From Lacrimispora sp. BS-2 (GTDB lineage Bacteria > Bacillota > Clostridia > Lachnospirales > Lachnospiraceae): a stretch of DNA of 64,000 bases. Position 1 is the stretch's first letter. Every line of letters begins with the position of its first letter. The notes below the pieces were generated by a model, which did no database searches, was not told where the DNA came from, and saw only the letters and a list, made by a program, of their open reading frames with translations. The stretch spans positions 1,178,001 through 1,242,000 of the forward strand of contig NZ_CP157940.1 in assembly GCF_040207125.1 (NCBI RefSeq). The letters run 5' to 3'. The position numbers and the translations under genes are program-made. Of this stretch, positions 43,005-52,108 are shown piece by piece.

Positions 43005-43888
43005 GAAAGGGACATCAGTTCACCAAAATAGGAAACAAATTCTTTGGCTATGTTTGAAACATAGCCATTTTTTTTATATACGGCTGCCATCCTGGTAACA
43101 GTATCTTTAGAGTCGATCTCCCTGAAAACAAGACTGGTATGTTCCCCTGTTTTGCTGATGGATTCAGGCACCAGGGCGATCCCAAGGCCGATGGCCGCCC
43201 ATTGAAGACAGGTCCTGGCATCATCATTGCGGCAAAAAACATTGGGAACTATGCCGTTGTTTTGGAAGGCAAGAGAGATGATGGAATCAAACCGGCGGTA
43301 ATAGATCAAAGGCTTGCCTGAAAGGTCTGTCAGCCTGATTTTATTCATGGGAACGCCTGAAAAAAAGGAAGGGTTTCCAACCGCCATTAAAGGTTCTTCT
43401 TTTCCGTATTCGCATTCAAAACCCTCTGCATTAAATGGAGTACGGATAATGGAGCATTCTACAATCCCGTTTTTCATCTTTTCTAGAAGCTCGTAAGTAT
43501 TTCCTTCTGTGACCTCAAACCGTACCTTTGGATGGGTACAGCAGTATGCCTTTAAAAAGTCGTGGAGCATATTACCGGAAGAAGAGATGGTTCCCAGTTT
43601 TAAAACTCCATTGGAAGCAGCCTGGAAATGATGGAGTTCTTCCGCAATGGAATCCATCATGGACAGAATGTCTTTGGCTCTGGAATATAAAAAAGTTCCT
43701 GCTTCCGTCAGTTCCGTTTTTCTGGAACCGCGTTCAAAAAGCTTTACCCCAAGCTCCTCTTCCAGCAGAAAAATCTGCTTGCTTAAAGGCGGCTGGGATA
43801 ATCCCAGCTTTTTGGCTGCGGCTGTAAAGCCTCCGGTTTCTGCAATTGTAGTAAAATAGTAAAGCTGCTTTGAATTAATTGGATTCAT
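43001..43888 (-). CDS. LysR-family transcriptional regulator
   Basis: The N-terminal helix-turn-helix (QLYYFTTIAETGGFTAAAKK, LGLSQPPLSKQIFLLEEELG, KLFERGSRKTELTEAG) and the substrate-binding domain (VLKLGTISSSGNMLH, FEVTEGNTYELLEKMKNG, AIGLGIALVPESI) are complete in 295 aa. It is divergent from a two-gene ABC exporter with a perfect palindrome between them, so it very likely controls that exporter. The ligand is unknown. Confidence 0.93.
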   Translation of the reverse strand: MNPINSKQLYYFTTIAETGGFTAAAKKLGLSQPPLSKQIFLLEEELGVKLFERGSRKTELTEAGTFLYSRAKDILSMMDSIAEELHHFQAASNGVLKLGTISSSGNMLHDFLKAYCCTHPKVRFEVTEGNTYELLEKMKNGIVECSIIRTPFNAEGFECEYGKEEPLMAVGNPSFFSGVPMNKIRLTDLSGKPLIYYRRFDSIISLAFQNNGIVPNVFCRNDDARTCLQWAAIGLGIALVPESISKTGEHTSLVFREIDSKDTVTRMAAVYKKNGYVSNIAKEFVSYFGELMSLS

Positions 43889-43916
43889 TGGGATATCCTC
43901 TATTTCATATTTAGTA

Positions 43917-43944
43917 TTGTATTATTATACCAAACTGGTATAAT
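43917..43944. promoter_or_regulatory. divergent promoter with perfect palindrome (LysR operator)
   Basis: ATTATACC-AAACT-GGTATAAT (43924-43944) is an 8-bp perfect inverted repeat. Its right arm contains the TATAAT of the exporter promoter (TTGTAT at 43917-43922, 16-bp spacer), and its left arm is the TATAAT of the LysR promoter on the other strand. One bound dimer would therefore cover both -10 boxes. Confidence 0.7.
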
Positions 43945-44001
43945 GTTACAAGGTATTATTCCTAAAATATATTAAAATTTCAAAAGCGGAGGAATATTAG
44001 G

Positions 44002-45732
44002 ATGAAAAAGCTCCTGAAATATTTAAAGGACTATAAGCTGGAAAGCGTTATGGGGCCGTTATTTAAGCTTCTGGAAGCCTGCTTTGAATTATTGGTGCCT
44101 CTTGTAATGGCAAAGGTGATCGACGTGGGGATCAAGTCCCAGAACATGCCTTATATCCTTAAGATGGGCGGATTATTGGTGGTGCTTGGCATTATAGGCC
44201 TTGCCTGCTCTATTACGGCCCAGTATTTTGCGGCAAAAGCAGCGGCAGGCTTTGGAACTTCTCTGCGAAATGATTTGTTTGCCCATATAGGCAGGCTCTC
44301 GTACCAGGAAATAGACTCCATTGGGACCGCTACCCTGATTACCCGTATAACCAGCGATGCCAATCAGGTTCAGTCGGGAGTGAATTTATTCCTCCGTCTG
44401 TTCCTTCGCTCTCCGTTTGTGGTATGCGGCGCCATGATCATGGCATTTACCATTAATGTCAGGACAGCTGTTATTTTTGCGGTGCTTATCCCCATTCTTT
44501 CCTTTGTGGTATTCGGCATTATGCTGATCAGCATCCCACTGTATAAAAAGGTGCAGAAGCAATTGGACCAGGTGCTTTTGGCTGTCAGAGAGAATCTTGA
44601 AGGAGTCCGAGTTATCCGTGCCTTTGACCGTCAGAATGATGAAATGCGCCGGTTTGATGAGGGAAATGGCCTTTTGGTACGTTTCCAGGTTTTTGTAGGT
44701 AAAATTGCAGCTTTAATGAACCCTCTTACCTATGTGATGATCAACCTAGGGATCATTGTTCTTATCAATGCCGGTGCCGGACAGGTCCAGAGGGGCATCA
44801 TCACCCAGGGTGAAGTGATCGCGCTGGTAAATTACATGTCCCAGATTCTGGTGGAACTTGTAAAACTGGCAAATCTGATCATTACGATTTCAAAGTCCCT
44901 GGCCTGCGCCGGCCGGATAAGTGCTGTATTTGAACAGGAGCCTGCCATTACAGAAATCTCTCATGAGGCTGTGGAAGAGAAGCAGGGCGCGCCTAAAGTG
45001 GAATTTGACCGTATGACCTTTGCCTATGCAGGGGCCAAGGATGCGGCATTAAGCGGCTTGTCCTTTCGGGTCATGGAAGGGGAGACCATCGGAATCATCG
45101 GTGGAACAGGCTCCGGCAAGACCACTCTGGTAAATCTGATTCCCCGGTTTTATGAGGTTACAGAAGGTTACGTAAAGGTAGGGGGAGTTGATGTGAGACA
45201 ATATCCTTTGGGCCAGCTTCGGGAGCTGGTTGGGATTGTCCCTCAAAAGGCAGTGCTTTTTAAAGGAAGCCTTAGGGAAAACATGAAGTGGGGGAAAAAG
45301 GAGGCAACGGACAGGGAGATTTATCAGGCTCTTTCCATTGCCCAGGCAAAGGATTTTGTAGAGGAAAAAGGGCAAGGGCTGGAACTCATGATCCAGGCGG
45401 GAGGAAAGAATCTTTCCGGCGGACAGCGGCAGAGGCTTGCCATTGCAAGGGCTTTGGTAAAAGATCCCCGGATCCTCATTATGGATGACAGTGCTTCCGC
45501 CCTGGATTTTGCTACCGATGCAAGGCTTAGAAAGGCAATTAAGGAAAGTACCGGGAATATGACCGTATTCCTGGTGTCCCAGAGAGCTTCCACCATTAAA
45601 AATGCAGACAGGATCCTGGTCCTTGATGACGGACAAATGGCAGGCTGGGGAACCCATGAGGAGCTGTTAACTTCCTGCCAGGTTTACCGGGAAATCTGCT
45701 TATCTCAGCTGTCGAAAGAGGAGGTGCAATAG
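44002..45732 (+). CDS. ABC exporter half-transporter, degenerate catalytic site
   Basis: A six-helix exporter membrane domain (residues ~1-310) is followed by an ATPase domain with Walker A GGTGSGKTTLVN and signature LSGGQRQRLAIARAL. Walker B reads RILIMDDSASALD, so the catalytic Glu after Walker B is Asp. This asymmetry, with a canonical partner next door, is the mark of heterodimeric multidrug/lipid exporters such as BmrCD and TM287/288. The next gene starts 2 bases later. It is under the divergent LysR palindrome. The substrate is unknown. Confidence 0.92.
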   Translation: MKKLLKYLKDYKLESVMGPLFKLLEACFELLVPLVMAKVIDVGIKSQNMPYILKMGGLLVVLGIIGLACSITAQYFAAKAAAGFGTSLRNDLFAHIGRLSYQEIDSIGTATLITRITSDANQVQSGVNLFLRLFLRSPFVVCGAMIMAFTINVRTAVIFAVLIPILSFVVFGIMLISIPLYKKVQKQLDQVLLAVRENLEGVRVIRAFDRQNDEMRRFDEGNGLLVRFQVFVGKIAALMNPLTYVMINLGIIVLINAGAGQVQRGIITQGEVIALVNYMSQILVELVKLANLIITISKSLACAGRISAVFEQEPAITEISHEAVEEKQGAPKVEFDRMTFAYAGAKDAALSGLSFRVMEGETIGIIGGTGSGKTTLVNLIPRFYEVTEGYVKVGGVDVRQYPLGQLRELVGIVPQKAVLFKGSLRENMKWGKKEATDREIYQALSIAQAKDFVEEKGQGLELMIQAGGKNLSGGQRQRLAIARALVKDPRILIMDDSASALDFATDARLRKAIKESTGNMTVFLVSQRASTIKNADRILVLDDGQMAGWGTHEELLTSCQVYREICLSQLSKEEVQ

Positions 45733-45733
45733 C

Positions 45734-47479
45734 ATGGACATAAATAGATACAAATTCACTGTCAAACGGATCCTTGGCTCCATTGGCCGTTATAAATGGG
45801 GAGTTGCTGCCTCCCTGGCCTGTGCTTTTGTCACGGTCCTGCTGACCTTGTACGTTCCCATCCTCACAGGCAGGGCCATTGACTGTATTGTGGGAGCAGG
45901 AGCAGTTGATTTTGCCGGTATGTGGTTGATTTTAAAGCAAATCGGAGTCATCATAGCAATAACAGCGGCAGCCCAGTGGCTTATGAGCCATATCAACAAT
46001 CTGATTACCTACCGGGTGGTAAAGGATATCAGGACCCAGGCATTTAATAAGCTGGAGATCCTTCCTTTAAAATATATTGACTCCCATTCTCACGGAGATA
46101 TTATAAACAGGATCATTGCGGATATCGATCAGTTCTCCGACGGGTTGTTAATGGGCTTTACCCAGCTCTTCACCGGAGTCCTCACTATTTTGGGAACATT
46201 GTTTTTCATGTTTTCCATGAATTCTGCCATAACGGTTGTGGTAGTGCTGGTAACGCCGGTTTCCCTATTTGCAGCCAGTTTTATTGCAAGAAAGACCTTC
46301 CGCATGTTCAAGATGCAGTCACAGACCAGAGGAGAGCTGACTTCTCTTGTGGAAGAGATGCTGGGAAATCAGAAGGTGGTGCAGGCTTTTGCCCATGAAG
46401 CCGATGCACAGGAGAAATTTGAAGATATCAATGAGGATTTGCGTGTCTGGAGCCTGAAAGCCACTTTCTTTTCATCCATTACCAATCCGGCGACCCGCTT
46501 TGTGAACAGCCTTGTTTATGCCAGCGTTGGAATTGCCGGTGCCTTTGCGGCTGTAAAGGGGCTTTTATCCATAGGACAGCTTTCCTGCTTTTTAAGCTAT
46601 GCCAATCAATATACAAAGCCGTTTAATGAAATATCAGGAGTGATTACAGAGCTTCAAAACGCCCTTGCTTCTGCAACTCGTGTATTTGATCTGATCGACG
46701 AAGAGCCTCAAATCCCGGAGGAGCCTGACGCAGCAGTGCTCTGCAATGCAAAGGGAGAGGTATCCCTGGAGCATGTGTACTTTTCCTATAATCCGGATAT
46801 CCAATTAATTGAGAATATGAATCTAAAGGTGCGGCCGGGACAGAGAGTTGCCATTGTAGGCCCCACCGGCTGCGGAAAAAGTACGGTGATCAATCTCCTC
46901 ATGCGCTTTTATGATGTGGATTCCGGTTCTATCCGGGTGGATGGGACAGATGTGCGTCATATGACCAGACAAAGCTTAAGAACCAGTTACGGCATGGTGC
47001 TCCAGGAAACCTGGTTAAAGTCAGGGACAATTCGTGAAAATATCGCATACGGAAGGCCGGATGCGGCTGAGGAGGAGATCATTCTTGCAGCAAAGGAGGC
47101 TCATGCCCATGGCTTTATCAGGCGCATGCCGGAAGGATATGATACTGTCATAACGGAAGACGGAGGAAACTTATCCCAGGGCCAGAAGCAGCTTTTATGC
47201 ATTGCAAGAGTCATGCTGTGTCTTCCGCCCATGCTGATCCTTGATGAAGCCACTTCTTCCATTGATACCAGAACCGAGATAAAAATACAGAAGGCTTTTG
47301 GAAAAATGATGGAGGGGCGTACCAGCTTTATTGTCGCCCACCGGCTTTCAACCATAAAAGAAGCGGATGTGATACTGGTCATGCGGGATGGCCACATCAT
47401 TGAGCAGGGAACTCATGACAGTCTCATTTCCCAAAATGGATTTTATGCCCAGCTATATAACAGCCAATTTGCTGTGTAA
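45734..47479 (+). CDS. ABC exporter half-transporter, canonical catalytic site
   Basis: The 581-residue partner has its membrane domain (ASLACAFVTVLLTLYVPILTG and following) and an ATPase domain with Walker A GPTGCGKSTVINLL. Its signature LSQGQKQLLCIARVM deviates from LSGGQ, while Walker B MLILDEATSSIDTRTE keeps the Glu. The deviating signature faces the degenerate Walker B of the first subunit, giving one active and one inactive ATP site. AAAGAGGAGG precedes the ATG. It is followed by a strong terminator. Confidence 0.92.
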   Translation: MDINRYKFTVKRILGSIGRYKWGVAASLACAFVTVLLTLYVPILTGRAIDCIVGAGAVDFAGMWLILKQIGVIIAITAAAQWLMSHINNLITYRVVKDIRTQAFNKLEILPLKYIDSHSHGDIINRIIADIDQFSDGLLMGFTQLFTGVLTILGTLFFMFSMNSAITVVVVLVTPVSLFAASFIARKTFRMFKMQSQTRGELTSLVEEMLGNQKVVQAFAHEADAQEKFEDINEDLRVWSLKATFFSSITNPATRFVNSLVYASVGIAGAFAAVKGLLSIGQLSCFLSYANQYTKPFNEISGVITELQNALASATRVFDLIDEEPQIPEEPDAAVLCNAKGEVSLEHVYFSYNPDIQLIENMNLKVRPGQRVAIVGPTGCGKSTVINLLMRFYDVDSGSIRVDGTDVRHMTRQSLRTSYGMVLQETWLKSGTIRENIAYGRPDAAEEEIILAAKEAHAHGFIRRMPEGYDTVITEDGGNLSQGQKQLLCIARVMLCLPPMLILDEATSSIDTRTEIKIQKAFGKMMEGRTSFIVAHRLSTIKEADVILVMRDGHIIEQGTHDSLISQNGFYAQLYNSQFAV

Positions 47480-47498
47480 TTCCCATGAAAATGTAAAA

Positions 47499-47555
47499 AA
47501 TAGCGCCAGAAAGCGATTCAAATCATGCTTTTCTGGCGCTATTATTATTTTTTTG
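47499..47555 (+). terminator. strong intrinsic terminator of the ABC exporter operon
   Basis: AATAGCGCCAGAAA (47499-47512) pairs with TTTCTGGCGCTATT (47530-47543); a 7-base T run follows at 47548-47554. Confidence 0.85.
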
Positions 47556-47612
47556 TTATGAAACACTTTATAAATTTCGATATTCAATATAAAATAGCAT
47601 TATAAAGGCGGT

Positions 47613-47714
47613 ATGAATATGTCAGAGATTATTATGGAAGCTGGAAGGGCGGCCTCTTTCAGGCCCGTAAGAATTCCTTTGCAGTACACGGATAAAGGAA
47701 GGGGGTATGGATGA
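47613..47714 (+). CDS. possible small peptide, 33 aa
   Basis: AAAGGCGG precedes ATG 47613 and an in-frame ATG at 47619. The reading is MNMSEIIMEAGRAASF followed by a basic stretch with RIPLQYTDKGRGYG. A second tiny frame, starting at the ATG at 47707, gives MDDFYGRITGMD. No family is recognised and either could be chance. The surrounding 47556-47817 has no other content I can name. Confidence 0.25.
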   Translation: MNMSEIIMEAGRAASFRPVRIPLQYTDKGRGYG

Positions 47715-47817
47715 TTTTTACGGTCGTATTACAGGAATGGATTAAGTTATTGATTCTGTAAAAGATATTGTAAAAATCTTGGCCGTATTTTATGGTTTAA
47801 AAGAACAGGGGGAAAAG

Positions 47818-48057
47818 ATGAGTTTTTTAGATATTATATTGACGGGTGCACTGATAGCTGAGAGTGTACTTTTAATTTTGTTAGTCCATTTTTATAAAAC
47901 TGAAAAAGAAAAAGTTCAGATTGAGAAAACAAAAAGAGCCGAAGATAAGGAGTATATTGATATTTTCATAGAGCACCTGGAAAAACGGGCTGAAACTTAT
48001 GAAATACTCCTGGAATTTAAAAGAATTTTAGAAGAAGCTTATAAGGATGCTATTTAA
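47818..48057 (+). CDS. small membrane-anchored protein, 79 aa
   Basis: CAGGGGGAAAAG precedes the ATG. Residues ~3-24 (FLDIILTGALIAESVLLILLV) form one membrane helix, and the rest is a highly charged, probably coiled-coil tail (TEKEKVQIEKTKRAEDKEYI to FKRILEEAYKDAI). The general shape resembles small holin-like or anchor proteins, but I see no specific family. It lies between the exporter terminator and the Phe T-box. Confidence 0.55.
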   Translation: MSFLDIILTGALIAESVLLILLVHFYKTEKEKVQIEKTKRAEDKEYIDIFIEHLEKRAETYEILLEFKRILEEAYKDAI

Positions 48058-48120
48058 AAAAGGAAAAAGGGCAGATACCCGCCTTATTTCATTCAGGTAG
48101 GATCCATACAAAAATAATCC

Positions 48121-48149
48121 TTGACATTTTGAACATCCGTTATTACAAT
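48121..48149 (+). promoter_or_regulatory. promoter of the T-box-pheST transcript
   Basis: TTGACA (48121-48126), 17-bp spacer, TACAAT (48144-48149), ~35 bp upstream of the T-box leader. Confidence 0.75.
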
Positions 48150-48183
48150 GGTACGTAACGTTACAATTTAAAATATCAAATGC

Positions 48184-48440
48184 AATGAAGGTGTAAGTAA
48201 ATCCTTATTTTCTTCCAGAGAGAAGGGGCCATCGGCTGTAAGCCCTTTTAAGTTCAGCTAAGAGATTGAATTTCCCACCGAAGCAGCATGATTGAAACCA
48301 GCGGCAGTTTAGGCGGCCGGTCTGGCGGGTAAGTCATGACGTTAATACACGTTACGTATACCGAGTGCCTGTGTGATGCACAGGAATCAGGGTGGTACCG
48401 CGAATATAGCTTCGTCCCTTTTTGGGGCGGAGCTTTTTTT
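48184..48440 (+). promoter_or_regulatory. T-box riboswitch (phenylalanine)
   Basis: The T-box core AGGGTGGTACCGCG is at 48389-48402, followed by a terminator stem GCTTCGTCCC/GGGGCGGAGC (48409-48433) and seven Ts. The AGTAA of stem I is at 48196-48200. Two TTC triplets (48253-48255 and 48272-48274) are candidate Phe specifier codons; I could not decide between them by eye. The RNA binds uncharged tRNA-Phe and then prevents termination, raising pheST expression. Confidence 0.92.
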
Positions 48441-48501
48441 AGTTCATTTTACTGTTAAAGCAGTAAATATAAAATTTGATTATGGAAAGAAGGAGAGCAC
48501 G

Positions 48502-49521
48502 ATGAAGGACCAATTGGAGAAAATCAAACAGGAAGCATTAAGGCAGATTGAAGCTTCCGATGCGCTGGAAAAACTGAACGACATTAAGGTCGCCTATCTT
48601 GGAAAAAAGGGTGAGCTGACCAGTGTATTAAAGAGTATGAAGGATGTTGCTCCGGAAGACAGACCAAAGGTGGGGCAGATGGTAAATGATGCCCGGACCC
48701 TGATCGAGGGAAAATTAGAGGAGGCCATGTCCGCCCTGCAAAAAAAAGCCAGAGAAGAACAGCTGAAAAAAGAAGTGATTGATGTGACCCTTCCCGGCAG
48801 ACGAAATAAAGTAGGCCACACCCATCCCAATACCATTGCACTGGAAGAGGTTGAAAGAATTTTCATTGGCATGGGATATGAGGTCATTGAAGGACCGGAG
48901 GTGGAATACGACTCCTATAACTTTGAAAAATTAAATATACCCAAGAATCATCCGGCAAGAGATGAACAGGATACCTTTTATATCAGCGACAACATCGTAT
49001 TAAGAAGCCAGACCTCACCGGTTCAGGTAAGGACCATGGAAAAGGGCAAGCTGCCGATCCGCATGCTGGCTCCCGGCCGTGTATTCCGGTCAGATGAGGT
49101 GGATGCAACCCATTCTCCCTCCTTCCACCAGATTGAAGGACTTGTGATTGATAAAAATATCACATTTGCAGATTTAAAGGGAACCCTTGCAGAGTTTGCA
49201 AGAGAGCTTTTTGGCCTGGATACAAAGGTGAAATTCCGTCCACACCATTTTCCATTTACAGAACCAAGTGCGGAGATGGATGTTACCTGCTTTAAATGCG
49301 GAGGAAAAGGCTGCCGTTTCTGCAAAGGTTCTGGCTGGATTGAGATTCTTGGCTGCGGCATGGTCCATCCGAATGTGCTTACAATGAGCGGTATTGATCC
49401 AAATGAATATACCGGCTTTGCTTTTGGCGTTGGGTTGGAGCGGATTGCCCTGTTAAAATATGAAATTGATGACATGAGATTATTATATGAAAACGACATC
49501 AGATTCTTAAAGCAGTTTTAA
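48502..49521 (+). CDS. pheS: phenylalanyl-tRNA synthetase alpha subunit
   Basis: AAGGAGAGCACG precedes the ATG at 48502. The 339-residue class II subunit has a coiled-coil N terminus ([20 protein letters not shown]), then [20 protein letters not shown], motif 2 around [20 protein letters not shown] with [10 protein letters not shown], and motif 3 [16 protein letters not shown]. It pairs with PheT as an alpha2-beta2 enzyme charging tRNA-Phe. A Cys-rich loop [17 protein letters not shown] is present, a zinc-ribbon-like variation found in some clostridial enzymes. Confidence 0.97.
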   Translation: MKDQLEKIKQEALRQIEASDALEKLNDIKVAYLGKKGELTSVLKSMKDVAPEDRPKVGQMVNDARTLIEGKLEEAMSALQKKAREEQLKKEVIDVTLPGRRNKVGHTHPNTIALEEVERIFIGMGYEVIEGPEVEYDSYNFEKLNIPKNHPARDEQDTFYISDNIVLRSQTSPVQVRTMEKGKLPIRMLAPGRVFRSDEVDATHSPSFHQIEGLVIDKNITFADLKGTLAEFARELFGLDTKVKFRPHHFPFTEPSAEMDVTCFKCGGKGCRFCKGSGWIEILGCGMVHPNVLTMSGIDPNEYTGFAFGVGLERIALLKYEIDDMRLLYENDIRFLKQF

Positions 49522-49539
49522 GGAAAGGGAGATAGATCA

Positions 49540-51960
49540 ATGAATACACCATTATCATGGATTAAAGCATACGTTCCGGATTTAGACGTAATGGCCCAGG
49601 AATATACAGATGCAATGACGCTTACCGGAACAAAGGTTGAGGGCTATGTAGACCTGGATAAAAACTTAGAGAAAATTGTAGTTGGACAGATATTATCCAT
49701 AGAGCGTCATCCGGATGCGGATAAGTTAATCATCTGTCAGGTCAATGTTGGAGCGGAAACCGTACAGATCGTCACTGGCGCATCCAATGTAAAGACCGGA
49801 GATAAGATTCCTGTGGTATTAGATGGGGGAAAGGTGGCAGGAGGCCATGACGGCGGTCCTCTTCCGGAAGAAGGAATTAAGATCAAAAAGGGGAAGCTTA
49901 GAGGGATCGAATCCTGCGGAATGATGTGTTCCATTGAAGAACTGGGATTTTCCAGTGAAATGTATCCGGATGCTCCGGAAAGCGGAATTTACATTTTGCC
50001 TGAGGATACGGAAACAGGTGCTGATGCCATTGAGGTGCTGGGCCTCCGTGATTCCGTATTTGAATACGAAATCACCTCAAACCGTGTGGACTGCTACAGT
50101 GTAATAGGAATTGCAAGAGAAGCGGCTGCAACCTTTCATAAGACCTTTGTACCTCCGGTGGTAACGGCTACAGGCAACAGCGAGGATATCCATAACTATC
50201 TGAAGGTATCCGTAGAGGACAGCAGCCTTTGTCCCCGCTACTGCGCAAGAATGGTAAAAAATATCAAGCTCGCTCCTTCCCCGGTCTGGATGCAGAGACG
50301 CCTTGCCGCATGCGGAGTCCGCCCCATTAATAATATCGTGGACATTACAAATTATGTGATGGAAGAGTACGGACAGCCAATGCATGCCTTTGATTATGAC
50401 CTGCTTGCAAATTATGAGATCATTGTAAAACGCGCGAAAGAAGGCGACACCTTCCAGACCCTTGACGGACAGGAAAGAAAGCTGGACAGCACCATTCTCA
50501 TGATCAACGATGGGGAAAAGGCGGTAGGAATCGCCGGTATCATGGGAGGAGAGAACTCCAAGATCACCGATGAGGTGAATACCATGGTGTTTGAAAGTGC
50601 CTGCTTTGATGGAACCAATATCCGGCTTTCTTCCAAAAAAGTTGGATTAAGGACCGATGCTTCCGGCAAGTTTGAAAAAGGGCTTGACCCAAACAACGCC
50701 GAAGAAGCGATTAACCGCGCCTGTCAGCTGATTGAAGAGCTGGGAGCAGGAGAAGTCGTAGGCGGCATGATCGACATCTATCCGTCCAGGCGGGAAGGAA
50801 AAAGACTTCCCTTTGAGCCGGAAAAGATGAACAGACTTCTGGGAACTGAGATCGAACCGGAAACAATGCTTGGATACTTTAAAAAGCTGGATTTGGGATA
50901 TGATGAAGGGGCAGGTGAAATCCTCATTCCTACCTTCCGCCAGGATTTAGGCTGTATGGCAGATCTGGCTGAGGAAGTTGCCAGATTCTTTGGATATGAC
51001 AAGATCCCCGTATCCCTGCCCACAGGTGAGGCGACCACCGGCAAACTGTCCTATAAATTAAGAATAGAAGAGGCAGCCAGAGAAGTGGCGGAGTTCTGTG
51101 GATTTTCCCAGGGAATGACCTATTCCTTTGAAAGCCCCAAGGTATTTGACCGGCTGCTGATTCCGGATGACAGTCCTCTTCGTGTGACGGTGAATATATT
51201 AAATCCTTTGGGAGAGGATTTCAGCGTTATGAGGACCTCCCCTCTTCATGGAATGTTAAACTCTTTATCCACTAACTACAACCGCCGGAATAAGAATGTC
51301 CGCCTTTATGAGCTGGCCAATATTTATCTTCCAAAGGCGCTTCCATTAACAGAGCTTCCTGATGAAAGAATGCAGTTTACCCTGGGCTTTTATGGGGATG
51401 GGGATTTCTTTGATATGAAGGGCGTTGTTGAAGAATTCTTCGATAAGACGGGAATGCACAAAAAGCCTCATTATGATCCAAAGGGCGGAAAAACATTCCT
51501 TCATCCAGGGAGACAGGCAGATATTATTTATGATGGAGTGACCATCGGATATCTGGGAGAGGTTCATCCGGAGGTGGCTGACAACTATAAGATCGGGGAA
51601 CGGGCCTATGTGGCTGTGATCGATATGCCATCCATGATCCCGTTTACAAGTTTTGACCGGAAATACACCGGAATTGCAAAATATCCGGCTGTTACCAGGG
51701 ATATCAGCATGGTGGTTCCAAAGGAAATTCTGGTTGGACAGATCGAAGAGATCATCGATCAGCGTGGCGGAAAGATATTGGAAAGCTATGAGCTTTTCGA
51801 TATTTATGAAGGAACCCAGATTTTATCTGGATATAAGTCTGTTGCCTATTCCATCACCTTCCGCGCAGGTGATCATACCCTGGAGGAGCAGGAGGTTCTT
51901 GCTGTTATGAAAAAAATCCTTAACGGATTACAGGGACTGGGAATTGAACTTCGGGCATAA
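49540..51960 (+). CDS. pheT: phenylalanyl-tRNA synthetase beta subunit
   Basis: 806 residues, normal length. The N-terminal tRNA-binding OB domain (VVGQILSIERHPDADKLIIC, VTGASNVKTGDKIPVVLDGG) is followed by the B3/B4 editing domain (ITSNRVDCYSVIGIAREAAA). Next come B5 and the catalytic-like domain (QLIEELGAGEVVGG, ARFFGYDKIPVSLPTGEA). The C-terminal anticodon-binding FDX-ACB domain is AKYPAVTRDISMVVPKEI. It lies 18 bp behind pheS in the T-box-controlled operon, with a terminator 30 bp after the stop. Confidence 0.98.
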   Translation: MNTPLSWIKAYVPDLDVMAQEYTDAMTLTGTKVEGYVDLDKNLEKIVVGQILSIERHPDADKLIICQVNVGAETVQIVTGASNVKTGDKIPVVLDGGKVAGGHDGGPLPEEGIKIKKGKLRGIESCGMMCSIEELGFSSEMYPDAPESGIYILPEDTETGADAIEVLGLRDSVFEYEITSNRVDCYSVIGIAREAAATFHKTFVPPVVTATGNSEDIHNYLKVSVEDSSLCPRYCARMVKNIKLAPSPVWMQRRLAACGVRPINNIVDITNYVMEEYGQPMHAFDYDLLANYEIIVKRAKEGDTFQTLDGQERKLDSTILMINDGEKAVGIAGIMGGENSKITDEVNTMVFESACFDGTNIRLSSKKVGLRTDASGKFEKGLDPNNAEEAINRACQLIEELGAGEVVGGMIDIYPSRREGKRLPFEPEKMNRLLGTEIEPETMLGYFKKLDLGYDEGAGEILIPTFRQDLGCMADLAEEVARFFGYDKIPVSLPTGEATTGKLSYKLRIEEAAREVAEFCGFSQGMTYSFESPKVFDRLLIPDDSPLRVTVNILNPLGEDFSVMRTSPLHGMLNSLSTNYNRRNKNVRLYELANIYLPKALPLTELPDERMQFTLGFYGDGDFFDMKGVVEEFFDKTGMHKKPHYDPKGGKTFLHPGRQADIIYDGVTIGYLGEVHPEVADNYKIGERAYVAVIDMPSMIPFTSFDRKYTGIAKYPAVTRDISMVVPKEILVGQIEEIIDQRGGKILESYELFDIYEGTQILSGYKSVAYSITFRAGDHTLEEQEVLAVMKKILNGLQGLGIELRA

Positions 51961-51989
51961 AAGCCGTTTAACGTGTAAATTAATTAGGA

Positions 51990-52031
51990 AAGATGTCGGG
52001 ATGAAAGGAAAATCATCCTGGCATCTTTTTT
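51990..52031 (+). terminator. terminator of pheST
   Basis: AAGATG...GGATGA (51990-52004) pairs with TCATCC...CATCTT (52013-52027) around a small internal loop, followed by a T run. Confidence 0.75.
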
Positions 52032-52108
52032 CTTTCGTACCTGCATGGAACTGGTAAATTCCGTCAATCCTTACGGTAAGAATGTAAGAAAGGACAGGAG
52101 GCAAAAAG

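Noticed and set aside
45049..45657. 202-codon minus-strand frame in the ABC exporter gene
   Set aside because: It is antisense to the ATPase domain, whose motifs are all intact on the plus strand.
44002..45732. Asp in place of the catalytic Glu of the first exporter subunit as a defect
   Set aside because: This asymmetry is normal for heterodimeric exporters and the partner subunit supplies the active site, so it is not reported as a loss of function.
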